Part shown: positions 37,145-51,790 of the stretch, piece after piece
Position numbering within the stretch: position 1 is the stretch's first letter
Layout of the letters: each line of letters begins with the position of its first letter
Origin: Rosa chinensis
Lineage: Eukaryota; Streptophyta; Magnoliopsida; Rosales; Rosaceae
DNA length: 64,000 nt
Assembly (NCBI RefSeq): GCF_002994745.2
Contig: NC_037090.1
Span: 24,727,501-24,791,500 of the forward strand
Direction of reading: 5' to 3'
Made by a program: the position numbers and the translations under genes
The notes under the pieces: model-generated
Database searches by the model: none
Seen by the model: the letters and a program-made list of their open reading frames with translations, nothing else
What the model was told of the DNA's origin: nothing

Positions 37145-39443
37145 CAAAAACCCAGTTGCCTCTGCTATCATATTCGTGCATGCAGCGTGCTTGACTCGCC
37201 TTGCAATTATTTCCAGTAGCCCCAACTCCAACTGCCTCTCTCTTCCTTCATTATTCTACCTCGCTTTTCAATCCCATGACAAATCACTATCTATCTTCCC
37301 TTCTTTCTCTCTTTGGCTCACATATATGATATATTTCTGTGGTTTTGGTTTATTTTTGTTTGTTCGAATATATGGAATGGAAGGTACCTGCAACCTGCAC
37401 TATAGATTAGCATGTATATATTTGCACCCATCTCAAGGTGGACCCTCCTTTTATCCCCTAGTTTTAACATGCATGCCATGCCTATGTGATCTCCTTCTCT
37501 CTCAAGTCCTAACCCTAACAACGATAAAATGGCCGGTAACAGCAACCCTTCATTCACATAAGCTTCGTCTTTGCCATTAAAGTCATAGTCATACAAGACT
37601 TTGGGTAGGGGACCATGTTAATTGGGTTAAATGCAACTGCACCACTAGCTACTTGTACATACGTATGGACGGATATATTGGACCCTGCAATTGTAAAGCA
37701 AGTAAAATTAGATATGTATTATCGATCTGATGCGAACCTGAGCTAAGCTAGCTAGGCCTTTGCCTTTTCCTTTGCCTCATGAAGTGGCAACGTCGCATGG
37801 CGACGTCTCATAACTCTAAAGGAGAGACGCCTTTATTAGTTTGATAGATTGCAGTTTGGTGAAACCCTTCTATTAGAAGCTTGTCATTTTGGACTTTGAA
37901 AAAGACTAGACCTGAATTTAATTTAGATAAAACATTTCTTTAGTACATTAACTACAATGAGAGGGAATGTTGTTTCAGTTTTGGCTATATTAATAATTGA
38001 CATAAATACCGTTAAGAACCCAAACCTAAGTTAATTAACTAATTCCCTGGAAATCCACGATCATCCAACTCTTGTCAATCTCCTCGTTTCCTACAAGGAG
38101 AGTGAAAATTAAATAAATGATTGATAGATAGTGAGTACCCGATGAACTTTTTTTCCCATCTTTGTTTTCAAGTCCGTACTCCGAGTCAAAGGGCCGGGTA
38201 TGGCTGGCGGGACTTGAGTTTGGGATATGTGTCCCGGGTCTTGAGTCCCAAGTTCGAGAACCAGTAGTCCTAGTCCCATTAATTGTCCCAAGTTCAGGGG
38301 TTACAACTTTGATCCCTAATTTTTAGTTTCCCGTTCTAGGATTTACATTCCCAGTCCCAATGTCCCGAGTTTGAGTACTAGCGGTAGTGGTCTTGGGTTC
38401 AAGCTCTTATTATGGGGTCGGGGTCAAGTGAAATGTGAAGATAAAAGAAACATCCTTTACATTTTAACTCTGAGACTGTCCATTCCATTATTCTTTAGAT
38501 GAACCACTCAGCCACAGTGCTCATTCCCATATATACTAATGCAAGTCCAACAAAAAGTTTTCCCATGTATCCCTTGAGGCAATGATATAATTAGCAGGGA
38601 ACCAAACGAACTACATGTGATGACCATGAAGGACACCAACAAATGGGTCGCCATCCTGAGAAAAACCCTAGTTCTCATTAAATAGTAAATAAGGATGTCT
38701 CTCTTTTTCTGTATCTCTATAGCAGCAGCTAACCGCGTTGTTGATTGTCTGTTGTGACACTAAGAGAGAAAGGTCACTATCTTCTTGTTCCTTATCTCTC
38801 TTTCCCATTAGGTGGCTGGAATGCAACGTCGCCTGAGAACTCATATGTCTTGGGCCTCATCCCCACTTCGCTCCTTTCCATCTTTCAATTCTCCATCCTT
38901 CTGCAACCTATGTCTTGCCATGTATGTATGTATGTATGGACCAAATGGATAGACAGATACGTAGAGAGGTCATGTGTCCCTTTAAGCAAGGCTTGTTTGG
39001 ATGCGACACTCGGTTATTTTTGTCTTTGTCATTCTTCAACTTTGATGCTTACATTCAACAAATTTTTCATTATGTCATCTATGATGTCTGTGTAGGTTTT
39101 AATGGTATTCGAGACCATTTCGGTCAATTCAGATCAAGAAAGGGTTCATTTGAAAAAAAAAGGGGTTCATATTCAATGAAACTTTTAGGAAATCCTGCCG
39201 ACAACAAGAAAGTTTGAGATAATAAATACGAAAATTATTAATTAGGAATTTGTTAAATAATAATAATGATGATAATAATAATAATAATCCTTCACGTTTA
39301 GATCTTAGTTCAGAGAATTAAAATAGTGTGATGCCATGGCTTCACGGTTTAAATGCTCTTACAATTTTATAACAAAGCAGTCAATCCTAAATATTTAATA
39401 TTGGTCAGATGTCAAAAAAAAAAGTTTAAATATATTATTAGTA
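33791..39443. other. 5.6 kb gene-poor spacer
   Basis: No supported gene on either strand. Notable content: a (GAA)n tract at 34684-34708, duplicated aatcttaatcg..catggcac words (about 34584 and 34647), CT repeats at 35981-36015 and 37111-37142, a (TA)n tract at 36594-36621, and a gtcccgagt-rich low-complexity patch (38170-38400). The longest open frame (37101-37580) starts in a CT repeat and shows no domain. Confidence 0.5.
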
Positions 39444-40467
39444 GGTGCGGCTATTGCCACCCTACTAATCACTTTGTTCACCCTGCATTCTCTTCTCACC
39501 CCCATATATTTTTTTAAGGGAGAATATCACAAATGGTCACTCAATTTTTACATATTCGATACTTTGGTCACTCACCTTTTAAATATATCATTTTGGTCAC
39601 TCAACTTTAACTCTGTTATTCACTTTAGTTACTTCGTTAATTTTTTTCATTAAAAGAAAATTATTTGCTACAATATTAATGATATTTTCGTCCAACCAAT
39701 TGTGAAAAATTGAGAAATCTATATTAGAATGATTGGGAGAAGTGATTAAAGTGAGATAAAATGTCCCTTGGGTGACTAAAGTGATTCACAAAATAATAGT
39801 TGAGCGATCAAAGTGATATATTTGAAAATTGAGTGACCAAAGTGTCGAATGAGTCATAGTTGAGTGACTATTTGTGGAATTCTCCATTTTTTTAATTTGA
39901 AGTTTACTATACCATTCTCCATTATAGCTTACAACGGCACTAGAAAAATATGCAGGTTCTTATTCTCTTTACGACTTTACCTAGCTGAGCTAATTTTCAC
40001 CTGATACATTCACTCAGGTATTGGAGAAAGTATCGAAAATTAAAGCTTAAACTTTCCAACACTATTTCATTGAAATATTCAACTGGGCATCTAAAAAACT
40101 CAAACAGAGAGCAAACAACAACCTTCAGTTGTATACTCATTCATAGAAGCATTATATCAAATAGCCTTAATGCACATTTCCTAGCAGAAATTTCCATCAC
40201 GACTCATAATTAAAGAAACTCATTTTCCTTCAATATTACCAAGTGAGTTCACCACTCTAAATCAACAATTTGGTTCCAACTTTCAAGCAAAACATTTTTA
40301 TCAACAAAACCCAAAGTAGCCATAGATAACTAAGAAAAGCAAAACAAAATTTGACAGCAAAAGGAGGCAATTCAAGCTCCGAGCTTTAATGGGAGCAATT
40401 AGAAGGAGAACAAGAACCTGCGTAATGGGTGCACAAAGTAGTTAGTATGGTGGCAATAGCCGCACCC
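39444..40467. mobile_element. MULE-type element, 1024 bp, with a nested MITE
   Basis: The ends GGTGCGGCTATTGCCACC and the reverse complement GGGTGCGGCTATTGCCACC are flanked by a perfect 9-bp duplication, ttattagta (39435-39443, 40468-40476). It is the same family as 33016-33780. The inner 368 bp is a second insertion (39518-39885). Confidence 0.92.
39518..39885. mobile_element. nested MULE-type MITE, 368 bp
   Basis: Inverted repeats beginning GGAGAATWYCACAAATRGTC carry several ttggtcactcaa words. A 10-bp duplication, atttttttaa (39508-39517, 39886-39895), flanks it. It lies entirely inside the 39444-40467 element, so it inserted later. Confidence 0.85.
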
Positions 40468-40476
40468 TTATTAGTA

Positions 40477-43035
<2,559 letters not shown>

Positions 43036-43039
43036 CCCC

Positions 43040-43590
43040 GCTAGGATCTTTGACAATGTACTTACCTCTTACTTTAGATCCTACATACTTGGTTAGGGTT
43101 AGCATGGAGGGCTTGTCCGTGTCTTCTCCAGTGTTTTTTTTTTTTTAGAGAAAGAGATATATTTCTCAATTACTTTGGATCTGTCTTGGTGTCTTTTGAG
43201 TCTATGTTTTGTGTTCGATTCCATTGTCCTATTTGATCTGATTCATTGGTGATGGTGGTTGTCATGGAAATGAGGATTGGTCCTTTTTTTTCTTCTTCTT
43301 CTATGGCCCAGTTTCATGGTTTTGGTGGTCTATGCCTCGGCTTGGGTGTTTTATGGTGGCTTTGGTGGTGAAAGATTGTTTGATGTGGTGTGTTCTAGGT
43401 GTTTTGAGGCTAGAAGAGCATGAGAACTATGCTAATACAAAGCGAGTGATCCCAGCGTGCATCTCTCTTCTTATGTGTGCTCGCTAGCTATTAGCTTCTA
43501 GAAGATCAACGTGTGGTCGTACCCGTGTGCAGGAACGATCCTCTGAGAGAGAGTCAGTGCAACAGCTGGCACCGAATCTCATTAATCATC
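43040..43590. other. spacer, no gene seen
   Basis: Mixed-composition DNA without a supported gene. Confidence 0.4.
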
Positions 43591-43595
43591 GGTGT

Positions 43596-43658
43596 CACTG
43601 GCAGACCTAGGATAGGGCTAGTGGGGGCTGCCACCCACACTGCATCATCATATACACA

Positions 43659-43695
<37 letters not shown>

Positions 43696-43930
43696 GCAAT
43701 GGACAATTGTATGCATTTGAAAGTGTATTATGCAGCTTTTGCCCCCACAAGTGTCATGATTTTGATGATTTCATGCATGTTTAATCTAATATCATAAAAA
43801 TTTCTCCTTATTTTCATATGTTTTATGCATAAATTATTTTTTGGAAATAGGTGGACAAGGATTTTAGTTTTCATTAGCCATTATGGTTTAAATTCGCCCC
43901 CACATAACTAAGTTTCTAGGTCCGCCACTG
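43596..43930. mobile_element. hAT-like (or CACTA-like) element with internal (TA)n
   Basis: The left end CACTGGCAGACCTAG and the reverse complement of the right end, CAGTGGCGGACCTAG, are inverted repeats. A (TA)n tract lies at 43663-43692. The flanks share only ggtgt, so the duplication length, and hence the superfamily, is not certain. Confidence 0.6.
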
Positions 43931-43938
43931 GTGTCTAA

Positions 43939-44455
43939 AATAGGGGCTCACTCCTCATTTGCCAGGTAATCTTTTCTCGAGCTCTGCTCTCCTCTCTTTC
44001 CCGCCAAAATGAGATCTAACTTGAGCATTGGAGGAGCAAAGATCGGATCATCCTGGTCTTCCTCTTAGTGGCATTGTATTTTCTTGTAGTGTTTAGCGGA
44101 TAGCGAAGCCTCAGTCAGCCTCAGTATCTCGGTCATAACGTTCAGCTCCTCAGCTAATTTGCACCTAAACAGTTCAAGCATTAGTCTTTATTCTTGGAAA
44201 CAACTGGACCAAGTCAGACTAGTTATCCAAGAAAGAAACCTCCTAGGTCTATGACCTTAGAGGTTTAAGATGAGTAAAGCGGTAACAGTAGTATAAGGTC
44301 TTGAGTTCAACAATTTATTCTCAATTCTAGGTGCTTTTACTGCTATTTGAGCCCAAAAGTAATTTTGGTTGGATCCTTAAGAGTATTCAGTATTATCGGG
44401 GCAATACCTGTGGCCCAAAAATAAGCCTACTATGGTGTTGGGTTACATCTTCACC
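43939..44455. other. spacer, no gene seen
   Basis: No coding sequence; probably continues the degenerate retroelement material found just downstream. Confidence 0.35.
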
Positions 44456-44459
44456 CAAG

Positions 44460-45000
44460 CCAGAATTCATAAGGAAAACGAGCCCTTATGCAATTCAAAT
44501 AGCGAAGACCAATTAGGAATCTATCATTCAATTAATCCTTCTATAGCAAGGAACTACCAAAACCCTAAGTAGATATGCCAGGTTTCAAGGGAAACTACAC
44601 ACAACCCCTCAATCAACTAATCGCATAGATTATCAAGCCGTCCCCGGAGCAACCTTTAATCTAGTTGAAACCAGCGATAGTCAAGGTGACGCCTTGACGC
44701 AGTGAAGCTAGGGTTACGCCTTAGCAAACATCCAGCAAAGCTAAAGTGACGCTTTAGCAACATTCATGCTTTCTCCTCCTTCCCATTGATTGCTCTGCTC
44801 AACCTACACCATTGAGTATCGATACTATTGCGCAGAAGTTCACACCCGAAAGTCCTTATCTGTAAGGCATAGGAAAGAACCTTGTGACAAGGTTGGTGCT
44901 CTCCTCTTCCACAAGCTTGAAGAGAAGTCAGATCCGGGATAGCCAGCTCTAGACGATTTGCACGCCACGCACATCAGAAAAGAGACTGTTAGCTAGTTGA
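44460..45000 (-). repeat. LTR-retroelement remnant, inverted relative to 53400-53930
   Basis: The reverse complement of this stretch aligns in order with 53400-53930. Shared blocks include ccttatctgtaaggc, gagtatcgatac, agcagagcaatca, gctaaagtgacgctttagc and the gaaggattaat end. Neither copy has protein-coding frames, so these look like LTR or leader pieces of one family. Confidence 0.6.
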
Positions 45001-45293
45001 ACTAGGTCGTCGTCAAACAACTGCATGTATTGAACTTAAGTAATAGCTTAAATTATATTTTTTATTCTCAATTTTGTCATAGCTCAAAAAGTGTAGAACA
45101 TCTTTTATAATTTTGATTATATTAAGTCTTTTCGTAAATAAAATAAAAATTATTCTATTTTAAAATTAAACCATGCATGTTTAGTTATTGTTAAAAAAAA
45201 AACATGTATTTCTTCATTTGGTTTTGACAAACATTTATGTATATCTAGTTCTATTTTTCATTTTATGAGCATGTATAAGAAGCTAGTCTGATT

Positions 45294-46135
45294 CCTGTCC
45301 TGTACCCCTCGCTCTGGGTTTCCTCTCTATAGCGTTGAGAGTCGGTGGCCTCTCCTCCTACCCGCCATAGGCACTTTTCCCTGGGATCTATCCCAGATCT
45401 GAGGCTTCTAGCCTCTTTCAGCTAGTCTTTCTTCTGTGTGTTGTTTTGTTTCCTCTTGTTGTCTTTGTTATGGTCCTTCTGTCTTCTTTCCTCCATGTCC
45501 GCTACCCTCCCTATCTTGCTTTCCATCACTCTCCACCCTTCCTTCACTCTTCCCAGTTCCTTTCTCTCTTGTTGTTCCTCCACTTATTCTCCATCTTCTT
45601 AATCTCTTCTCTGTCTCTTGTCCGCCATCCATCCCTTTACATATTTCTAAGTACCACCGATTCCACCGATGTATCTTCGTCTTCAATCACTATCACTACT
45701 TTCACTCTTCAGAGTGTTACCCTTAGCGGCTTAGTTCCACATGCAGTTTTCCCCCAAGTAGTTTACCCTTGTGGTTCCTGCTTATACTACCTTTCCGTGG
45801 TTCTATATGTTCTTTTCGGTGCTTGTTTACTTCGGACTACCCAGTGATAGTTGAAGGGACGAGTTAGGTGCCTCTTGGTGTTGGATCTTGGTCTTATCGG
45901 CATGTTCCTTTGGAAGGATTGGCTGGCTCTACTACCCGTTTCTGCGGGGTTGTGTTCCTCTTGTGGCGGTGTCAACCGACATGGAGGCTTCTGGGCTGGA
46001 GCTTGTTCTTGGAGTGGGCCTTGTTAATTTCTTGTTGTTTCTTTTGTGTGTTTTCAGTCCTTTCTTGGGCTTCTGTTGTAATCTTCCTTTTTCTTTAATG
46101 AAAGTTTGGTTCACTTTGTCCAAAAAAAAAAAAAA
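45294..46135 (+). mobile_element. truncated LINE 3' region, 842 bp
   Basis: Ends in a 15-bp A run (46122-46137) preceded by ctttaatgaaagtttgg. An imperfect 14-bp duplication, aagctagtctgatt / aagctagtttgatt (45280-45293, 46136-46149), flanks it. Open frames inside are low-complexity Ser/Leu/Pro and not credible ORF2. Best read as a 5'-truncated non-LTR element. Confidence 0.75.
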
Positions 46136-46149
46136 AAGCTAGTTTGATT

Positions 46150-47110
46150 TGTAGTTATGGATTCTAGTCTCGGATTTTGGTTCATCAATGTCACAAAATT
46201 TATGAATACAATCGTGTACCATGAAGTAATACACATCATCGATCTAAACAAATCGCATTAGAACTAACGAATAGAACTAACGAATACTCACCATCAAATT
46301 GATTGACAGGAACTCGATGACGACATGCTTGATTATCACCCTTGAATTTGGTAACCAAATTGACCTCAACTTAAGAATTGGTTGCAGGTAGCCCACATGA
46401 ACTTACGACTTACCAAGACATTTGGATTCAAAATTTTACGTCACTTAAATACACAGACATATTTATCAATGTGTTTGGTTGTTTGAAAACATGACTCATC
46501 ATAAATTCATAACAATGAGAGATAGACTATAAATTCACATTTCTATGTTGTATGAGTTTGACATTGATTTGTCACAGCCTCGACATCTGAATTTGGTAGT
46601 TGCAAGTTAACGACGATCACATGAATAATGTTCCCCCTATTTACTTCAATCACTGGAAAATTGGTCCACATCTTTAAATTAAGATGTTGACATACTTCAA
46701 CCATCTTTTCCTTTTTAAGTTTTCATTTTAACCATCGTTTTAATCAAGTATTTATTCAAGCAAAGCAGAATGATATAGAAGCTAGCTGAGTGTCATGAAA
46801 CTGAAATCATTAATTCATGAAACCATGAGAGGCAGCACACAAGTTTTATTTATTTGTATTTTTTTGGGTTTGAAGGCAACACACAAGTGTGTGCAATACT
46901 ACAATTTTTCTGATATGTAATTCAAAAAATAAAAATAAAATTAAAAAAAAACTCGCGTACCGATTACAATATATATGTATTCTCCTTCAGTTTTTGTAGA
47001 GTAACATAATTCTACTTGCAAAATATATTTGTTAGTTTGTGATTGTAGAGTTAAAACATCAAATATTGCATTCGACAAGAAAATCTTTTCTCGATTGACC
47101 AAAAGATTAT
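46150..47110. other. spacer, no gene seen
   Basis: AT-rich, no coding signal. The right edge (ggtacatg) is the target duplication of the large hAT. Confidence 0.5.
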
Positions 47111-48683
47111 GGTACATGTAGGGGTCATCATCATTTAGCCCGCGTGTCGAAAACCTCATAAGCGCTCGCCCAGTAAAATGAGCAAAAGCCCGGCCCGAGT
47201 TGTGGCCGGAATCAGCCCGACCAATTGGGCATAAGACAGGGCTAAGGCGGAGGGTTTGTAATGACCTGGATTTTCATGATCAATTTCTTGTAATTTTCTT
47301 GAAATTAATAAAGTCCCAGTTGGTGCAAATTCTTGTTCTTGTGCCTTGTTCATATGTTAATTGTGAAATGAAAATTATTTCAGATGAATAATTGCTCGGA
47401 ATGCTTTGTTTTCGGGAGCTCAAAGGTTGACTTTTTATTCATTATGATTTTGTGAAAACTTCCTTCAAGAAAATCGTAAAGCACGTCAATACGAGTTCGT
47501 GCACATGCAGCACGCAAAAATCAAAGATCGTATGGAAAAGTTCTGGTCAACGGAAAAATCGTCTATTTTTGGAAATTTCCTATATATAGAAAAAATCTGA
47601 AAAAAAAATTTAGAAATTGGAAAGTTTCCAAAACCGGAAACTCTCTCTAGAGACCCTAGACCTAACCCGAACCCGCCTGATCCAACTCGGCTGTATCTCT
47701 GTCGTTCGACGTCTTCCGGCCACGCCACCACCACAGACTGACTCGCCTCGTCTTCACCGAGCCGGTTTCCGTCAATTCAAATCGTACGTGGCGGATCGAG
47801 GGCCGAAACCCACAACGGCGGTTGCTAGGCTCAAAATCACCCGAGTTTCGAAGATCTCCTCTTACTCTTTCCATCCATACTAGCTTTGCAACTCGATTTG
47901 AAGTGTGGAGCTCCGATTTCGATTTGAAGTTTTTAGCTTTTGGGTGCAATATAGGCCGATTCAACCTTAGCTCCACATATAACAGTTGCTCTTCTTGTTG
48001 TACTCTACATTCTGAACAGTTGGATCTTGCTGGTTTAACAGCTGACGTGGCGGCGCGTCCGCCAACTTTTGGAGTTGTTGTCTTCTACTCGTCAATACGA
48101 GCATGTTGATATACTATTGTGTCTTGTTGTGATAATTTGAAGCATGTTAGGTTTAACGTAGTTTCGGTTTATTCGGTTTTCGATTCGTGAGGATCCGACT
48201 GTTGGATCATATCATATAATTTTGACAAATTGATCCTTCAAGTGTTCCGGAGACCTTGGGAGGTTCCGAATGAAGTTTTGTCTCGATTGACGAAATCTTC
48301 GGTTTTTGGTTCAAGTGCATGATTCAAACTGTAAACACTTATGTTTTTAGTTGTATACTAAGTTGAAACTTCAATTCACTTAAGTGCGTGACAGAGTGTG
48401 TTCTGTACATTATCTCATCTGTGAGAGAAAAAGCAGCGAGATTTTGAGATGAGTAGATCTCACGAGGTTCATTAATGAACATACTTACTTTATTGTTTTA
48501 GATTTATGTGGTAAATTGTGAAATCATTTTTGAAAATAAATATTTGTTTTGAATTATATGAACTTGATCGTCAATGAGGTTCATAGATAAGTTAAATGAA
48601 ATTTTGTTATAAAAATGATTTTATCGGGTTTTGTGATTTGTGAACGATAGTTGGTATTAGTGGCATTCCTAAGAAGATGACTA

Positions 48684-48686
<3 letters not shown>

Positions 48687-48723
<37 letters not shown>
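48687..48723. repeat. (TA)n microsatellite
   Basis: About 36 bp of alternating TA, just left of the nested hAT. Confidence 0.97.
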
Positions 48724-48725
<2 letters not shown>

Positions 48726-48735
48726 TGGTGGTGTG

Positions 48736-49266
48736 CTGTGGCGAACCCAGGATTTATTTATATGGGAACATAGTAAAAAATAGATAAAATAAAATTTTAA
48801 CACTAAAATTAGAGAAAAATCGTTGTTTAGCACAAATTGTAAACATTCAATATCATAACAATTTGAGTAAGTATTTAGCAAAAAAACACTACAATACATC
48901 GGTCATGTTTTGAGAATTTGAGATTTGGGAGCCTGGTTTAATCACATATCGGTCATGTTGGTCATATATTATTATTTTTTTAGTTATTATGAAGTCATAT
49001 GCCTTTTTCTTTTATTAAATGTTTCTGTTTTTTTACTTTATTTAATTTCACATTATCCCATAAAAAACGTGCAAAAAGCTGTTGCACGTTTTTTATTTTT
49101 AATCTATATGAGATATCAATTATAGATATTATTAAACTATTAGACTAAGTGGGGGCATATATGTTTACATTTTGTCTCCTAGCTTTATTGATCATCAATT
49201 AAGTACATTGTAGACAAAATTTGAGTAGGCGCATAGGCCCCTTCTTGCCCCTAGCTAGTTTTCCAA
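48736..49266. mobile_element. hAT-like element nested in the solo LTR, 531 bp
   Basis: The left end CTGTGGCGAACCCAGG resembles the CAGTGGCGGACC-type hAT terminus. The right end is decayed. A 10-bp identical pair, tggtggtgtg (48726-48735, 49267-49276), contains the expected 8-bp duplication. No transposase. Confidence 0.65.
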
Positions 49267-50298
49267 TGGTGGTGTGGTATTGTGGTGAGAACAATATTTG
49301 TGATTTTATTCATGATATTGTTTTGAGACTCTACTCTTTGCGGGAAACAATATATTATGAGAATGTTGATTTATATTATTTTGAAAGAGTACTTCGAGTG
49401 TTGTGTAACATTTTTGAGTCTTGTATAACCTTTTTAAATGTTTTGGTTTTTGAACAGAGGGTCTGAGGACAGAGGGTCACAGTAGTGACCGAGGGCAAGT
49501 ATATCGGGAATCATGCCTTTGGTCGAGTGAATGGTTACGATTAGTCAAAGCTCTAGTACGTCTGCTATTGTACTATTATGGAGATAATTGTGTGTTATTG
49601 CGACTCATGAATACGCGTTTTTAAAAGAGAGTTTCGAATGTATTCTTTCTTTTATTGTCCAAGTGGGAAGTGGTTTTCATATTTAAATTGTGAGTTACAT
49701 TATTATGATTTTGTCACTGTGGTGTGATGTGTGTTATCTTTAAGAGATAAGGATGTCAAGTTTTGAAATGAATCATTATTGTGATTGTTTTACTTGAGTT
49801 GAAAGGGTAATTTTGTGGAGTTAAATGTTGTTATTTTAATTTAATCTTAAGTAGAGAAAATTATAAGCATGTGCTGATTGAGTTATTTCATTTGAATTTA
49901 CTCATACAAGCTTAAAAAATTTACCAGGTTTGTTGTTGCAAATCGGTGCACTATTCGATGGTGTAGAGGTTAATACTGCAGGTCAAGACAACTAGGGTTG
50001 AGACTGTGACTTATTGTTGTAGCAGTGTTAGGTTTAGAACCTATTTTTCTTATTACCATGTTGTTTGTAGTATGCTCATTGTGAACATTTACATATTAGT
50101 TTGATGTTTCCAAATTATTGTGTAAACTCTTTGTAATGCAATATGTGACTCTAGAGAACGAGTCGGTATTGACATTTGTGGGCTCAGTGTGTTTTGTTGC
50201 TTAGATTAAATGAAAAAAAAATTCTATGTATTTTGGGTGAGTTGTTGAGTTTCGCGTTTCGGATTTGATTTTCTTTATTCAAAATTCAGGACATGACA

Positions 50299-51160
50299 GG
50301 GTGCATAGCCCAATTCCGGCTCAATATATGCTCATTAAGGCCGCCCGACCATGCTTTACAAGCCCAGCCCGAAAGGCCAATCAATATTACTATTAATATA
50401 AAGTATACTTTATTGTCTCGAATTACTGCATTTATACGAGTAAATGGTAAAACGAATAAAGGTTATGATAAACAGAAAAAAAAAAAAAAATGGAACCTTC
50501 CTTCATAACAAGCAAGAGACTTACTATCTTTGGGATATGATGCTACACAGCTACTCAATACCTTAGGGGATCAACTTTATTACAAGTAGAAAAGAGGATT
50601 CCTCACTTCTTTCTCTCATTCAAAACAGTGCATGAGACTTTCATCTCGCACGACTCCTAAGTGATAAAAGAAAGAAGAAGAGTTAACTACTTCATTTATG
50701 ATTTATGAATTTCATAGTAATAAAAATACATGTCCTATTGAGACAGAATTTGGAACTTGCTATCCCCTTGCTTAGTAGGCAAAGATTTACCTCCGTGGAA
50801 AGGATAATTCATTCGGATCAACATGAGAGTCCAACTAAATTGCATTGCCATAATCCATGTTGTATATTTGAAAGAGGTTGACCCCCTTGCTTCTCTCATG
50901 TTACAATCCTCTTCCCGCTAAGCCCCCCTTTATCCTCGATCCACATAGACAAAATGTAGGACTGGTGCCAACATTTTTCTTTTGAAATATTATTATTTTT
51001 TATGTAGTTATTAGTTGATCATATGGACCAATTATTGCATTACACCATATTTTTCTCTAATTTTGTATTCCATCTTGTTCTATCATTAACCACAAAAGAT
51101 TATTGCTTTTTACAGTTCTTTGAATATAAAAAAGAAAAGAAAAATATATATATATACATA
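50299..51160. other. interior of the large hAT, no gene
   Basis: The part of the hAT between the solo LTR and the Pack-MULE. The first 90 bp are GC-rich subterminal repeats, the rest is AT-rich without coding signal. Confidence 0.6.
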
Positions 51161-51270
51161 GGGTCCTTGACCGAAAGCACCAAAATGAGGGAAAATTATC
51201 CCACTTACCCCATTTAAGGTAAAATGACAACTTTGCTCTCGACTTAATTACTGAATTACTTCCATGCCAT

Positions 51271-51271
<1 letters not shown>

Positions 51272-51364
<93 letters not shown>
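51272..51364. repeat. (CT)n microsatellite
   Basis: Over 90 bp of uninterrupted CT between the Pack-MULE left end and the captured PLD sequence. Confidence 0.97.
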
Positions 51365-51365
<1 letters not shown>

Positions 51366-51522
51366 AACGTCTTCGTCAGATGTAGATTCCACCGCCGCTC
51401 TCACCAACCTCGCCATGTCGCCGAAGCTATAAAAGTCCGGGTTCAGGTCGTCGTGCAGACACAGAAAGGCGGAGGCCAGCAGGTTTCGTTGGAGCCGGTT
51501 TTGGACAGAGGCGACGCCGATT

Positions 51523-51790
51523 ATGGACATCGTCTCCAAGCGCCTCTGCCGCTAAGGTTGAGTTTCAGGTTAAAGATAACGACCTTTTCGCCGCTGAGAT
51601 TATCGGCATCGCCTCAATCCCGGCTGCTGAAATTGCCTCCGAAAAATTCATTTCCTGGTGGTATGAGATTATTGGACCCACCGGAAAGCCTCTGAAGCCT
51701 AATTGCGCTACTAAGGTCGAGTTGAAGTTCACGCCCTTTGAGAAAAACCTGGTCTACAAGCACGGCATAGTGGCGATCCTCACCCTTTAC
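51523..51790 (+). pseudogene. captured phospholipase D C2-domain fragment (PLD-delta-like)
   Basis: Plant phospholipase D enzymes cleave membrane phospholipids and have an N-terminal calcium-binding C2 domain. Two pieces are visible. MDIVSKRLCR (51523-51552) resembles the early PLD-delta region. In another frame, from 51557, come VEFQVKDNDLFAAEIIGIAS, SIPAAEIASEKFISWWYEI, GPTGKPLKPN and ELKFTPFEKNLVYKHGI, matching the end of the C2 domain and the linker that follows. The central C2 part is missing between the two pieces, with a frame change and TAA at the join. No catalytic HKD motif is present, so there is no enzyme. Assignment to PLD is strong; the delta subclass is an inference. Confidence 0.8.

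Larger units (their letters stand above)
47257..50298. mobile_element. solo LTR, about 3.0 kb
   Basis: Begins TGTAATGACCTGG and ends GGACATGACA, the TG...CA form of an LTR. It is flanked by gggtt/gggtg, a 5-bp duplication with one mismatch. The related hAT at 1893-2400 preserves the unoccupied site (gcggagggttcaaagcc, minus strand), which fixes both borders. A TATA-like tatatatag occurs at 47581. There is no primer site, coding region or second LTR, so it is best read as a solo LTR. A later hAT sits inside at 48736-49266. Confidence 0.8.

Noticed and set aside
37101..37580. 159-codon plus-strand frame
   Set aside because: Starts within a CT repeat; composition and lack of domains indicate chance.
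38150..38420. gtcccgagt-rich patch as a tandem array
   Set aside because: Word spacing is irregular and there is no consistent repeat unit.
45436..45847. 96- and 133-codon frames
   Set aside because: Low-complexity Ser/Leu/Pro/His inside a LINE tail; overlapping frames look equally open.
51264..51695. 143-codon plus-strand frame starting in the CT repeat
   Set aside because: Its first third is Ser-Leu repeat, and it runs out of frame over the PLD fragment.
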